A stretch of 64,000 nucleotides of DNA from Enterococcus columbae DSM 7374 = ATCC 51263. Its GTDB lineage: Bacteria; Bacillota; Bacilli; Lactobacillales; Enterococcaceae. The notes below the pieces were generated by a model that worked only from the letters and a program-made list of their open reading frames with translations, had not been told where the DNA came from and made no database searches. Numbering within the stretch: the first letter of the stretch is position 1; each line of letters opens with the position of its first letter. The DNA lies in contig NZ_KE136351.1 in the NCBI RefSeq assembly GCF_000406925.1, forward strand, positions 67,474 to 131,473, in the 5' to 3' direction. Made by a program: the position numbers and the translations under genes. Of this stretch, positions 53,353 to 62,683 are shown one piece after another.

Positions 53353-53688
53353 TTATAATTCAGTATATTTTTTATTCAAACCATAACTTTTTTCAATAGG
53401 ATATTTTAGCGCATTCTTCTCTAGCTTCGCTTCAATGATTGCGCCCACATCAAACTGTAAATTATCCGCCAACATGAACGCATAGATCAAAACATCCGCC
53501 AACTCCTCAGCCAAGCGTTCGCTTTTATTTTCGACTACCTCTTTAGCTGCTGACCATTGAAAAAGCTCAAGTAATTCACTAGCCTCCAGAGAAATCGAAA
53601 TCGCCAAATCCTTTTCATTATGATATTGTCGCCAATTCCGTTCATCTCTAAATTGATTAATTTGATCAATGAGTGCTTGAATTTCCAT
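53353..53688 (-). CDS. MazG-like nucleotide pyrophosphohydrolase
   Basis: 111 residues, all-helical MazG/RS21-C6 type. Metal-binding EASELLELFQW and EELADVLIYAFMLAD give the ExxE..ExxD pattern. Family members hydrolyse dCTP, modified dNTPs or house-clean nucleotides. Short single-domain form, not the two-domain MazG. GGTGAT site before the ATG. Single gene. Confidence 0.9.
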   Translation of the reverse strand: MEIQALIDQINQFRDERNWRQYHNEKDLAISISLEASELLELFQWSAAKEVVENKSERLAEELADVLIYAFMLADNLQFDVGAIIEAKLEKNALKYPIEKSYGLNKKYTEL

Positions 53689-53820
53689 CTAATCACCTGA
53701 CTTTTACTTTTTTTCTAATTATAGCATATATTGACTAGCAGCATTTAACTCATTTAGCTATTGGTTTTCTAAGGGGGATTCACTATAATAGCTATGAACA
53801 AACTTGAAAGGATGCTACTG

Positions 53821-54459
53821 ATGAAATCCCTATTTTTAAAATCCTTATGTATACTTCCAGCTGTATTGATCTGTGGAGTAGGTGTTAGCCTATTCGTGCG
53901 AGCCAATCTAGGCTGCGATCCAGTAACCATGTTTGAAATTGCCCTAACCAACCTCTTTTCCATTAGCTTAGGACAGGCAGCGCTTGGATTTGAGGGCTTG
54001 GTCTTTCTTATTTTTTTCTTTTTCAATCGAAAATTAATCCATATGGGAACCTTTTTATTTGCTTTTGGCATTGGACCAGCCATTGATTTTAGTGAACATT
54101 TTTTGCAAAGCACCCTTGGCAATCCAAGTGGCTTATTTTGGCAAGCTTTTTATTTAATCACTGGTACTTTAGCCATTTGTTGGTCCTTAGCCTTTTATAT
54201 TCCTTTAAATTTTGGCTATCAAACATCCGACATTCTGACTTTATCCTTGATGGAATGGGCTAAATTACGTTATAGTCTGGCCTTAATCATCGTCTATGCG
54301 GGATTATTTTTAGCCTCTTTACCCTTTCAGGCCCCTTTTGGTATCGGTAGTATAATTGCTGTCGTTAGCTATGGCCCCATCATTGATTACCTGATGCAAA
54401 AAGTACCCTTCAATGCTAAAACCTGCTATCAAAGCTTGGCTAAATACTGCAAATGCTAA
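53821..54459 (+). CDS. YczE-like membrane protein
   Basis: 212 residues with five or six spans. KSLCILPAVLICGVGVSLFVRANLGCDPVTMFEIALTNLF carries the LGCDP motif typical of the YczE/YyaS group; FGIGSIIAVVSYGPIIDYLMQK is the matching second half. GAAAGGATG site before the ATG at 53821. Distant relative of 21154-21774. Function unknown. Confidence 0.8.
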   Translation: MKSLFLKSLCILPAVLICGVGVSLFVRANLGCDPVTMFEIALTNLFSISLGQAALGFEGLVFLIFFFFNRKLIHMGTFLFAFGIGPAIDFSEHFLQSTLGNPSGLFWQAFYLITGTLAICWSLAFYIPLNFGYQTSDILTLSLMEWAKLRYSLALIIVYAGLFLASLPFQAPFGIGSIIAVVSYGPIIDYLMQKVPFNAKTCYQSLAKYCKC

Positions 54460-54470
54460 ATAAACAAATG

Positions 54471-54511
54471 CTCCCCACTAATTCATGCTACGTGCAGGAA
54501 CTAGTGGGGAG
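54471..54511. terminator. Hairpin between convergent genes
   Basis: CTCCCCACTA (54471-54480) and TAGTGGGGAG (54502-54511); T-runs are weak on both strands. Confidence 0.55.
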
Positions 54512-54524
54512 GCTAATTGAAATA

Positions 54525-55139
54525 CTAGGGAGCTGGGATGAAGGTTGCTTGCCCTTCACCATATAAATAGGATTCATGAATCGTCCCATTATTTAATTGA
54601 ATATCATAAGCCATATATGGGCTACCGTCTACACTACCAATCACATGCCAATAATACTGGCCATCGCTACCGACCAACACTTGACTAGGATCACTAACTG
54701 CAAAGGTCACATTGGTTGGTGACAAGCCACTACGATCATAATACGCACTGACAATCGCTACCGCTTCTTCAGCTGTATAATTAGCCGTAGTCTGAGTCTG
54801 ACTTGGTGTTACTTGTTGAGCCGACTGACTGGTGCTAGTCGTACTTTCTTCTATTTCTTTAGAGGTGCTTGTCTGATTATCCTCAGCCCAAGGATTGGTT
54901 GCTACCGACGAATTTGTTTTTTCTGTGGCCGCAGCAGACTGGGTTGAAGTAGTCGAGCTTTTGGTCTTTTTCTTAGTTGCTTTAGTACTTTTAGCCGATG
55001 TTTGACTCGTCGAAGAAACGGTTGATTGAACAGATGCCGTTTCATGCTTAGCCCATAACATACCAACAATAGGTACTAAAATAATCAATAAAACCAAAAC
55101 TGTAACAATAGTCATAAATCGTTTATTTTGTTTAAACAT
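54525..55139 (-). CDS. Ser/Thr-rich membrane-anchored protein
   Basis: 204 residues. N-terminal span FMTIVTVLVLLIILVPIVGMLWA, then about 95 residues dominated by Ser, Thr, Lys and Gln (an extended wall-spanning stalk), then a small domain: YTAEEAVAIVSAYYDRSGLSPTNVTFAVSD, QYYWHVIGSVDGSPYMAYDIQLNNGTIHESYLYG. The domain is PepSY-like in shape but I do not assign it. Architecture parallels 34259-35149. Its promoter -10 lies in an inverted repeat. Confidence 0.75.
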   Translation of the reverse strand: MFKQNKRFMTIVTVLVLLIILVPIVGMLWAKHETASVQSTVSSTSQTSAKSTKATKKKTKSSTTSTQSAAATEKTNSSVATNPWAEDNQTSTSKEIEESTTSTSQSAQQVTPSQTQTTANYTAEEAVAIVSAYYDRSGLSPTNVTFAVSDPSQVLVGSDGQYYWHVIGSVDGSPYMAYDIQLNNGTIHESYLYGEGQATFIPAP

Positions 55140-55152
55140 CTCAACACCACCA

Positions 55153-55180
55153 TCTTGCTTTTTCTATTATTATAGCAAGA
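55153..55180 (-). promoter_or_regulatory. Promoter inside a 7-bp-arm inverted repeat
   Basis: Arms TCTTGCT (55153-55159) and AGCAAGA (55174-55180) surround the minus-strand -10 in CTATAATAATAG. The same 12-mer around the -10 occurs inside the inverted repeat of the other anchored-protein promoter at 34180-34191. Confidence 0.5.
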
Positions 55181-55221
55181 TTTTTCACTTTAGCCAAAAA
55201 ACAGATTAGTTTAAATAAAAT

Positions 55222-55905
55222 CTAAATACCTATAAAAGCGGCAAAAACAGGTACCACTAAAACAGTCACTAAACCAACAATAACTACCGCAATACTAGCC
55301 ATCGCTGTTTCGGTTTCACCTAATTCCATACTTACGGCCACCCCAAGTGCATGACCTGCTGAACCTAAAGCCAAACCACGTGAAATCTCTTCATTGATTC
55401 TAAAATATCGAACCGCCATTTTCCCTAAAGCATAGGTCAATACCCCATTAAAAATGACAGTAAAGGCAGTAATCGAAGCCACACCGCCAATAGATTGTGA
55501 AAGCGGAACGGCAATCGCTGTGGTGGCTGCTTGTGGTAATAACGAAGCAATAATCGCTGGATGCATATGAATCAATTTACCCACCATTACCACACTAAAC
55601 AAAGAACCAATTGAGCCGATGGTTAAGGCTAAGAAAATTTCAAGCCAGTATTTTTTCAATACCTCGCGTTTTTTATAAAGCGGAATCGCAAAAGCCACGG
55701 TCGCCGGTTCTAAAAAGAAGCTGATATATTGACCTCCTTCATTGTATTCCTTATAAGAAATACCCGTAACCTTTAATACGATTACCCCTAGCACCATCGC
55801 CACAAATAACGGAGTAAATAAGAAGAAACCTTTACTTTTCTTAAATAAAAAGACACCTATTTCAAAGACAATTAATGAAATGATAATACCGACATATGCG
55901 TTCAT
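55222..55905 (-). CDS. lrgB: LrgB-family protein
   Basis: 227 residues, six or seven spans. [40 protein letters not shown] and [26 protein letters not shown] are LrgB/CidB hallmarks. Works with LrgA in murein-hydrolase control and pyruvate uptake (family knowledge). ATGA overlap with lrgA. Confidence 0.94.
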   Translation of the reverse strand: MNAYVGIIISLIVFEIGVFLFKKSKGFFLFTPLFVAMVLGVIVLKVTGISYKEYNEGGQYISFFLEPATVAFAIPLYKKREVLKKYWLEIFLALTIGSIGSLFSVVMVGKLIHMHPAIIASLLPQAATTAIAVPLSQSIGGVASITAFTVIFNGVLTYALGKMAVRYFRINEEISRGLALGSAGHALGVAVSMELGETETAMASIAVVIVGLVTVLVVPVFAAFIGI

Positions 55906-56336
55906 AATCTTACCTCTCCTTTATTGTTAATTGGACGTTTAGCAGATAACCATTGAGGCAAATGAAGCTTGTGGGCACTGCGCAATTTTAACAACAGCAT
56001 TCCTGACCAGCCAGTAATGACCAATAAAGCTAAGGTTGCCACACAAATCACTAAAACAATTTGCACACCATAATTTTTCATCAAATCTAATGAATCAACT
56101 AATGAAATACCTGAAGGGACAAACAAGAAGGTAATCACTTTCGATAAGCTATTACTCAAACCTTCGACCTGCTCTAGCTTAACAATTCCTGCACATAACG
56201 CGACAAATAATAAAATCATCCCCACAACTGATGAAGGAATAGGAATCGGTAAGACACCGACAATCAGCTTAGAAATAAAGATAATTATTGCAAAGATAAT
56301 CGCTTGTTGGCAAAATGAATATTCTTTCTTGTTCAT
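55902..56336 (-). CDS. lrgA: LrgA-family holin-like protein
   Basis: 144 residues, four spans: [37 protein letters not shown] is the LrgA/CidA signature. Start at 56336 (MNKKEYSF) eight bases after GGGAG; a GTG three codons upstream overlaps that site. First gene of the lrgAB pair, downstream of lytST on the same strand, with its own promoter region. Confidence 0.94.
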   Translation of the reverse strand: MNKKEYSFCQQAIIFAIIIFISKLIVGVLPIPIPSSVVGMILLFVALCAGIVKLEQVEGLSNSLSKVITFLFVPSGISLVDSLDLMKNYGVQIVLVICVATLALLVITGWSGMLLLKLRSAHKLHLPQWLSAKRPINNKGEVRL

Positions 56337-56369
56337 ATTGAACACTCCCTTGATCGTTTTCTTGTCTTT

Positions 56370-56405
56370 ATTATAGGCACAAAAATAAAATAAAAAGCGT
56401 TTTCA
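56370..56405 (-). promoter_or_regulatory. lrgA promoter region with cre-like site
   Basis: TATAAT on the minus strand at 56370-56375. TGAAAACGCTTTTT at 56392-56405 fits the cre consensus at 12 of 14 positions and lies over the -35 region. LytTR sites were not located with confidence. Confidence 0.5.
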
Positions 56406-56436
56406 ACATTAAACAGCCTAAGTTAGACACGAAATG

Positions 56437-56480
56437 CAAAAAACTGCACCTCAAATGCCCTAAGCATCTAAAATGCAGCT
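56437..56480 (-). terminator. Terminator of lytST
   Basis: CTGCA/TGCAG outer stem and an inner ATGC/GCAT pairing, followed on the minus strand by TTTTTTGC. Confidence 0.65.
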
Positions 56481-56489
56481 TTTCTTGCC

Positions 56490-57230
56490 TTAAATACCAA
56501 ATTTTTCTTTAAAATCCTTCACAAAAGAGCGGCTAACCGGTACACGTTGCCCATTCGTTAAGATGACTTGCAAGGTATGATTGAACCACGGCTGAATCTC
56601 TTGAACCTTTTTACGATTAAGCAAATAGCTCCGGTGGGTTTTGATAAAAAGCTCCTTGGGTAATTTTTGTTCAAGCTGATTTAAGCGACCAATCATCTCA
56701 TACACTTGATTTTCCGTACAAATACTTAAGGTCTTCTCCTCGACCCAAACACAATAGATATCCTTAGGCGAAACCATATAAATGCGATCATCCCCTTGAA
56801 TCGCTATCGCCTCATACTGCTCCTCACCTTGCTTTAGAATAGTCGGCTGCTCTTTAGGTGGCTTGCTTGGAACTCCTTGTTTAATCGCTTTTTCAATTAC
56901 TTGGCTAATCTGTTCTTGATCAAAAGGCTTTAAAATATAATCCTTTGCATTGACTTGAAAGGCCTTTAGTGCATATTGATCATAAGCTGTCGCAAAAACT
57001 AGGTAGGGCGCCTTTTTTAAATGCACTAATTTTTCTGCTAAGTCAAAACCACTTTCGCCAGTTAAATGAATATCTAAAAATAGAATATCCGGTTTTTGAT
57101 CTAGCATTTTAGCAATCGCCTGCTCAACTGACTCAGCCTGTTCAACACTAGTAATAGCTGGATGCTGCTTGACTAGATAAGCTAATTCCTCTCTAGCTAA
57201 CGGTTCATCATCGACAATTAATACATGCAT
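56490..57230 (-). CDS. lytT: LytTR-family response regulator
   Basis: 246 residues. Receiver domain with acidic pocket Asp7/Asp8 and phosphorylated Asp53 in ILFLDIHL, followed by a linker and a LytTR DNA-binding domain (YCVWEEKTLSICTENQ-like strands, KTHRSYLLNRKKVQEI, VPVSRSFVKDFKEKF). Pairs with the LytS kinase seven bases upstream, and should activate lrgAB. Confidence 0.94.
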   Translation of the reverse strand: MHVLIVDDEPLAREELAYLVKQHPAITSVEQAESVEQAIAKMLDQKPDILFLDIHLTGESGFDLAEKLVHLKKAPYLVFATAYDQYALKAFQVNAKDYILKPFDQEQISQVIEKAIKQGVPSKPPKEQPTILKQGEEQYEAIAIQGDDRIYMVSPKDIYCVWVEEKTLSICTENQVYEMIGRLNQLEQKLPKELFIKTHRSYLLNRKKVQEIQPWFNHTLQVILTNGQRVPVSRSFVKDFKEKFGI

Positions 57231-57237
57231 GACTCAT

Positions 57238-58989
57238 TCACTCCTTTATCGCTAATGGTAAAGTCAAAGCGACATGACTCCCACCTTCTACATTATTTTC
57301 AATAAAAAATTGACCGGCCTCGCCATAAAGCGTATGAATCCTTCGCGCTAAATTATCTAAAGCCGTGCCCGTTCCTTTTTCCGAATCAACCACCTGTTTG
57401 CCTAACAGCTGCAAACGTTCCTCAGGGATTCCCTCCCCATTATCATAGACATCGATCATTAGTTGCCCTTCTTCTAAATGAACTTGCACATAAACCTGAT
57501 TATCCTCTTTACGATTTTTAAATCCGTGCTTAATCGTATTTTCAACCAACACTTGAATCGCATAAGGAGGCAAGCTATACGCTAAAGCTTCTGGCTCGAC
57601 ATCAAAAACCACATGATAGCGATTGGGAAATCTGGCTTGCTCTAAGGACAAATAAGCCTTTACTTGATCTAATTCCTGCTTTACCCCTATTGTCGTAGCA
57701 ATTGCCCCTTGCAAGTTCCCACGAAAATACTTACTTAGCTGGAGCAATAATTCTCGTGCTTTATTCGCATCCTTACGCATCAAGGCCGAAATCGTATTGA
57801 TCGCATTGAAGAAGAAATGCGGATTAACCTGAGCTTGTAATGATTTAATCTCCGCTTCTTTTAACAGCTTAGATTGCACTTCGGCTTCGCCTAGCTCGAT
57901 TTGCGTAGAAAAAATCAACGCCAAGCCTTCTGCTAATTGCTCTTCAACATGCGTTAAATCATCAGGATTATCAAAATACATCTTCAACGTACCAACAATT
58001 TGTTTTTTAGAAAACAAAGGAATCACAATCGCTGCTTGCAAAGGACAATCCGGATGCGAACAACCAACCTCTGCTTTACTACGCGCAATGGTTAACTGAC
58101 CTGTTTTTAATACACGTTTAGACAGCTCGGTAATGACCTCAATTTCTGGAATATGATGATCGCACCCCATCCCCACATGCGCTAAAATTTGATGCGTATC
58201 CGTAATACTAATCGCACTCACCTTAGTATAACGCTGAATAATACTGGCCACTTTTCGACAAGATTCTTGATGCAGCCCTTCACGAAAATAGGGCAGCGTT
58301 TGCGCAGCTAATTCTAAAACATCATGAGTCTGCACCGCCTTAGCCTGCTCCTCTTGCTGCAAAGTAATCGATAGCATGGACATAAAGGTAAAAGTCCCGA
58401 CACTATTTAATAAAATCATCGGCAAACCGATAAAACGAATCAGCGTAAAACCACTTGCGAATGAATCGCTAAATACTAGAATAAATAGCATTTGAATCAT
58501 TTCCATCACAGCCGCGATAATCGTCGCATCAACAGTCGAAACAAACGCATGCTGCCTTTTTTTTAGCTTACTGCCTAAATAACCGGTCAATGCGCCAATT
58601 AAAATAGAAGAAGGCACGTAAAAAAAGGCTGCAATATTGCCTTGTAGCAAGCGATGAAAGCCAGCCACTAAACCAACAATTGCCCCCACAATCGGTCCAC
58701 CTACTAAGCCAGCTACCGTAATAACCAATGTCCGCGTATTGGCAATCGCCGCATGATTACTAATCGAGGTCAAAAAATTGGCTGGCAAAATCGTATTTTT
58801 AGTAATCTCAATACCAGTAAAATTAGAAATAATTGCAAAAAAGCCAAAAATGAAAACCAAAGACAATCTAGCCTTAAAAGACTGACGATCGAGCAATAAT
58901 TGTTTAAAATAGGGGATATTTACTAGCATAAAAGCCATTAAAATCATCAAACCAACGCGCTCCATCATCAAAATAGATAGTTCAAACAT
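57238..58989 (-). CDS. lytS: LytS sensor histidine kinase
   Basis: 583 residues: 5TM-Lyt sensor with about six spans (residues 1-200), a GAF domain (about 225-360), His-kinase domain with the phospho-His in QAQVNPHFFFNAINTISALM, and HATPase (VLVENTIKHGFKNRK, DNGEGIP, GTGTALDNLARR). LytS senses membrane state or pyruvate in related bacteria. Start ATG at 58989 after GGGGATT. Confidence 0.94.
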   Translation of the reverse strand: MFELSILMMERVGLMILMAFMLVNIPYFKQLLLDRQSFKARLSLVFIFGFFAIISNFTGIEITKNTILPANFLTSISNHAAIANTRTLVITVAGLVGGPIVGAIVGLVAGFHRLLQGNIAAFFYVPSSILIGALTGYLGSKLKKRQHAFVSTVDATIIAAVMEMIQMLFILVFSDSFASGFTLIRFIGLPMILLNSVGTFTFMSMLSITLQQEEQAKAVQTHDVLELAAQTLPYFREGLHQESCRKVASIIQRYTKVSAISITDTHQILAHVGMGCDHHIPEIEVITELSKRVLKTGQLTIARSKAEVGCSHPDCPLQAAIVIPLFSKKQIVGTLKMYFDNPDDLTHVEEQLAEGLALIFSTQIELGEAEVQSKLLKEAEIKSLQAQVNPHFFFNAINTISALMRKDANKARELLLQLSKYFRGNLQGAIATTIGVKQELDQVKAYLSLEQARFPNRYHVVFDVEPEALAYSLPPYAIQVLVENTIKHGFKNRKEDNQVYVQVHLEEGQLMIDVYDNGEGIPEERLQLLGKQVVDSEKGTGTALDNLARRIHTLYGEAGQFFIENNVEGGSHVALTLPLAIKE

Positions 58990-59245
58990 GTAATCCCCGC
59001 CTTTATCTTAATGCTTTTATCATAGTTTTTTTTCAAGTATTTGTCTATGTTTGTTCTCTTTTTATAAACAATTCGTTTGTGAAAAACGAAGCAAAACCAC
59101 CCCCTAAATGATCCTGCACAAGCATTAGATAAAAGAACAACTCCTGCTTCAATTAGGATAAAAACTGAAAAATAAACGCTCTTTTGAAAGGATGTAATTT
59201 ACAATAATTTACGAAATAAATAACTATTTATCACAAGCATATTCT

Positions 59246-59275
59246 TTGAGCATTCATTTTTCACTGTGCTATACT
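59246..59275 (+). promoter_or_regulatory. bioY promoter
   Basis: TTGAGC (59246-59251) and TATACT (59270-59275), 18-bp spacing. No BirA-type operator recognised. Confidence 0.6.
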
Positions 59276-59310
59276 CATTTTTGAAAAAACAAAAAGGAGT
59301 GTCTCTTTCA

Positions 59311-59856
59311 ATGCAATCACAAAGACGAAATTTTCATTTAGCTTTTGCAGCCATTCTTTTGGCCTTATTAATCATTTGTGCCCAAATCACCATTCCTTTA
59401 CCCATGATTCCACTAACCTTACAACCACTAGGTGTGGGAATGATTGGTAGCCTACTCAGTCCACTTTGGGCAGGTGTAACGATTCTAGCTTACCTATTTT
59501 TAGGCTCAGTCGGTTTACCGGTATTCGCTGGTTTCTATGGAGGTGCGAGCGCCTTTTTAACCCCTAGTGGTGGCTATCTACCAGCCTTCTTAGTTTATGC
59601 CGTATTAACTGCACTCTTTCTTAAAAACCGCGAAAAAAATTGGCGAAATGTTTTCATTGCCAATACAGTAGCAAGCCTTATCTACCTTGTTTTAGGCTCC
59701 CTATGGCTATGCCTACCATTTATTGCTGGCATGCCTGTCAAAGCTGCGCTAATGGCCGGAACGGTTCCTTTTGTCTTGCCTGTTTTAGGTGAGATTGTTA
59801 TTTATACAACCATTGTCGTCGCTTTAGACAAAGTCATGAAAAAACGCATGCGTTAA
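59311..59856 (+). CDS. bioY: Biotin transporter BioY (ECF S component)
   Basis: 181 residues, six spans. QITIPLPMIPLTLQPLGVGMIGSLL and GLPVFAGFYGGASAFLTPSGGYLPAF are BioY signatures. It would bind biotin and use the shared ECF energising module encoded elsewhere. GGAG 11 bases before the ATG at 59311; an upstream in-frame ATG lies within the promoter region. Single gene, suggesting biotin auxotrophy (inference). Confidence 0.93.
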   Translation: MQSQRRNFHLAFAAILLALLIICAQITIPLPMIPLTLQPLGVGMIGSLLSPLWAGVTILAYLFLGSVGLPVFAGFYGGASAFLTPSGGYLPAFLVYAVLTALFLKNREKNWRNVFIANTVASLIYLVLGSLWLCLPFIAGMPVKAALMAGTVPFVLPVLGEIVIYTTIVVALDKVMKKRMR

Positions 59857-59910
59857 AAAAGACCCCTTTATCTACCTGCATGATTTGCAGAATGGATAAA
59901 GAGGTTTTTC
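59857..59910. terminator. Bidirectional terminator
   Basis: CTTTATC/GATAAAG with inner CTGCA/TGCAG, TTTTTC on the plus strand and TCTTTTTT on the minus strand. Confidence 0.85.
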
Positions 59911-59911
59911 T

Positions 59912-60331
59912 TTATTCATTAATTGTTGGAACGATAGTAATATCACTATGATCATTTACAAAACAATAGATTGGCATCCCGATTCCATCCTCAGCAAGCC
60001 TTTCAAATAACGTTTTCAAAAAAAATTCTAGCCATTCTTCTGATGGTTCAACAGCGCTGTCTACCTGTGGAGTTAGCCAAGCTTTAGAAACTGGTTTTCC
60101 GGTAGCCAGATCAATTGCAATTCCTATTATCATATCATAGAAATCAAAGGAAGCGCCAAAAGCACGCACACTACCACTAAACGATTCTATCTCAATTTCC
60201 GGTGGTATTTCTATAAAAGTAATCATCATATGTCCGAGAATCTTGCCATTTTCAGCTTCAAATCTAGCTAATACCCCTTGCTTACGAAGTTCTTCTTCTA
60301 CCAGCATAAACCTTTCTTTATCCACTAACAT
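59912..60331 (-). CDS. Uncharacterised acidic protein
   Basis: 139 residues, not recognised. No signal or membrane span. Strand-rich centre (GHMMITFIEIPPEIEIESFSG, FDFYDMIIGIAIDLATGKPVSKAWLTP) and an acidic end (EPSEEWLEFFLKTLFERLAEDGIG...CFVNDHSDITIVPTINE). GGTGAT site before the ATG at 60331. It lies at the edge of the accessory region and could be an immunity or cargo gene, but nothing shows this. Confidence 0.65.
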   Translation of the reverse strand: MLVDKERFMLVEEELRKQGVLARFEAENGKILGHMMITFIEIPPEIEIESFSGSVRAFGASFDFYDMIIGIAIDLATGKPVSKAWLTPQVDSAVEPSEEWLEFFLKTLFERLAEDGIGMPIYCFVNDHSDITIVPTINE

Positions 60332-60548
60332 CTTCAATCACCACGATTTCTTTGGAATAGTTAATCCAAATCTCTTTGTTACAATTCCGTTCACGATTAC
60401 TTGATTATAATTAATAACAAAAAGCATAAAAGGCGATATCGCCCATTTTGATAAATAGTTTAAGCGCTTCTTAGTTTTATCGCTGCATAGACTATTTTCC
60501 TAATTTTAAGCATAAGAATCCTTGCCAATTAGATTTTTCATTTACATG
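60332..60548. other. Intergenic stretch
   Basis: AT-rich, with a 12-base palindrome GGCGATATCGCC at 60432-60443. On the minus strand it is followed by TTTTATGC and may weakly terminate the small gene at 60549. Confidence 0.4.
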
Positions 60549-60722
60549 CTAATCCTCTTGTTTTTTCTTTGCTTGTTGTTTTGAGTACCTATCTTTTAAC
60601 CATTTTTTAAATTGTTCATTAAATGCTTTTTCTCGCTCTTTTTCTTCTTCTGTAACTTCTCGAGTGCCGACAACTTCAGGAATCGTTGTATTGTTCCATC
60701 TTGGGTCACTAAATTTTTTCAT
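60549..60722 (-). CDS. Small charged protein, 57 residues
   Basis: Not recognised. MKKFSDPRWNNTTIPEVVG followed by a Glu/Lys-rich helix (REVTEEEKEREKAFNEQF) and a Lys/Gln-rich end. It has a strong AAGGAGGAAT site and an extended -10 (TGATATAAT, TATAAT at 60796-60801) upstream, which is why I call it. Small genes of this composition are common in mobile elements; role unknown. Confidence 0.6.
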   Translation of the reverse strand: MKKFSDPRWNNTTIPEVVGTREVTEEEKEREKAFNEQFKKWLKDRYSKQQAKKKQED

Positions 60723-61476
60723 TCTGATTCCTCCTTCTAGTATGATGCTTGGTTTTTCTCCATCTTCAGTGACTAGAATATACTTATACGACTTGATTAT
60801 ATCATTACTTTACCCATTTGTAATTTTCCTTATCCATGTTCCTTCTACACCCTTGGTCAAAGTCTTGGTCAAAAGTCAAAAAAAGACACCTTGCAAAACT
60901 GCAAAGTGCCTTGAAACGTTGTAAGTATGGTACTCGACTTTTGAAAAATCTCCGTCCCATATTGGACTCGTAAGCGAATAAATTCGCAACGATTCCAACA
61001 TTAACGTTTTGAGAATTGAGAAGCTTTACGAGCTTTCTTAAGACCTGGTTGGGGCACCACTTATTTCATCTAATTTCAAAGTACTTTAAAATCAACGTTT
61101 TCATAACTTTTCAAAAAATAAAATTTTAACTAATTTCAATCAGTTTCATTAAAATAAGGTAAACTTTCATAAAAAATAAGCAAAAATCGAACCAGAATAT
61201 CAAAAATTTACCTTATTTAGTTTTTACAGAAGTGAAGTAAGAGTTCAGTACACGTCACAAGACTTTATAAACCTTGATTTGAAGCAATTTTTGAAAGATG
61301 AACTTTCATTACATTGCATTACAAGTTAATTGAAACTCTACATTTTTTAGATAATAAAATTTAAGTAGAACATGCAGATGATGAAAAGAAGCACTTTACA
61401 ATGTGAAGTGCTCTTTTTTATATTTCACTAAATACTTATACTTGTTTGAGAGCATAAATTTTGATACAATAACAAT
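60723..61476. other. Accessory intergenic region
   Basis: Contains a tandem repeat CTTGGTCAAAGT/CTTGGTCAAAAGT at 60854-60878, a terminator at 60880-60913, a palindrome GCGAATAAATTCGC at 60973-60986, and a terminator-like AGCACTT/AAGTGCT hairpin with T-run at 61390-61418. A 51-codon minus-strand frame across 60808-60960 has no ribosome site. Looks like remains of an integrated element. Confidence 0.45.
60880..60913 (-). terminator. Minus-strand terminator
   Basis: CACTTTGCA pairs with TGCAAGGTG (one wobble), followed on the minus strand by CTTTTTTTG. No intact gene precedes it, so it is probably left from a lost gene. Confidence 0.6.
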
Positions 61477-62556
61477 ATGGGTAGAGTAAAATATAATTTC
61501 ACAGAAAATCAAATTAACGAATTAAAACAAGCATTAAAGCTAACAGAAAATAAAAAATTCTTTAAAACAATACAATCAGTTCTTTTACGTGCACAGGGAT
61601 ATCCAGTCTCTCAAATCATTGAAATTACCGGTCTTTCTCAAGTGAGTATTAGAAAAAACGTATTAAATTATTTAAATGAAGGCATTGAATACATTACAAC
61701 TGAGAAGCGTGGCGGACGCAGAAGTAATCGAATTAGTTTAGAAGAGGAGGAAAAATTCTTACAAGAACAATTAGCCTCCGCACAAGAAGATAAAATTAAA
61801 ACTGCTAAGGAATTGTATCACTTATTTCTCGAAACCTATGAAGTAGAAATGACCTATTCAGGGTTTTGGAGATTATTAAAACGCCATGGATGGTCTATAC
61901 AAACACCTAGACCTAAACATCCAAAGGCCGCAGACGAGTCTGTTCAAGAGTCGTCAAAAAAATTAACTTAAGATTTCAATCTCAGAAAAAACGCTTTCGT
62001 AAATCTTCAAAATATAAACATGTACGCGTGATGTATCAAGATGAAGCAGGCTTTGGTCGTATCAACCGTCCTAGAAGATGTTGGAGCGTCAAGGGGAAAC
62101 GACCTATAGTCCCGTGTCATCGAGTGAGAGAGTATAGATACTGTTATGGTGCGGTTAATCCGATTAGCGGTGACAGTTTCTTTATTGTGGCTGGAAATTG
62201 TAATACAGATTGGATGAACGAGTTTTTAAGAAGGCTGTCCCAACAGTACAAAGACGATTATTTGATTTTAATCATGGATAACGCAGTTTGACATAAATCC
62301 AAAACGTTAGAAATCCCCGAAAACATTGAATTAATGTTTATTCCGCCATATACTCCGGAACTAAATCCTATTGAGCAGATATGGAAAGAAATACGTGAAA
62401 AAGGTTTTGCGAACAAGGTATTCCTAACGTTAGAACATGTGATAGATCGTTTGTGTGAGACGATAAATAATCTTACAAAAGAAGTTGTAAAATCAATTTG
62501 TGCTAGAAAATGGCTAACTGGTTAATATCAGAATTTTTGAAGTTTATTTAGTATTA
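61424..62556 (+). mobile_element. IS630-family insertion sequence, inactive copy
   Basis: About 1.13 kb. Imperfect terminal repeats: CACTAAATACTT at 61427-61438 and AAGTTTATTTAGTA at 62540-62553 in inverted order, with TA at the edges as expected for IS630/Tc1. The transposase is read in two frames and carries a nonsense codon. Confidence 0.7.
61477..62525 (+). pseudogene. IS630-family transposase, frameshifted reading with nonsense mutation
   Basis: Part A (61477-61971): two helix-turn-helix units (QVSIRKNVLNYLNEGI, GFWRLLKRHGWSIQTPRPKHP). The heptamer A AAA AAA at 61956-61962 is in zero frame, and a -1 shift there continues into RFQSQKKRFRKSSKY and the DDE domain: YQDEAGFGR, LILIMDNAV, NPIEQIW. 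After DNAV the codon is TGA at 62289 where homologues have TGG (Trp before HKSKTL). The frame then runs on to 62525. The shift is normal for this family; the TGA kills the product. Confidence 0.85.
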
Positions 62557-62683
62557 TATGTATGACACCAACTGCTCCCATGTTAAAACTTATTACTAAT
62601 TTTATCGGTCATGTTATTTTACAAAGATATGCTTTGGAATATCTTATTTTGGAGTTAACCATTTTGAGGTTATTGACTTATTT

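Noticed and set aside
60808-60960. 51-codon minus-strand frame beginning MGRRFFKSRV
   Set aside because: No ribosome site; it crosses the terminator at 60880-60913 and the tandem repeats.
61051-61059. GGGGCACCA looked like the CCA end of a tRNA or tmRNA
   Set aside because: No matching acceptor strand, T-arm or anticodon arm upstream on either strand.
62289-62291. TGA read as tryptophan (alternative code)
   Set aside because: All core genes in the window use TGG for Trp and TGA as stop (for example in ATGA overlaps).
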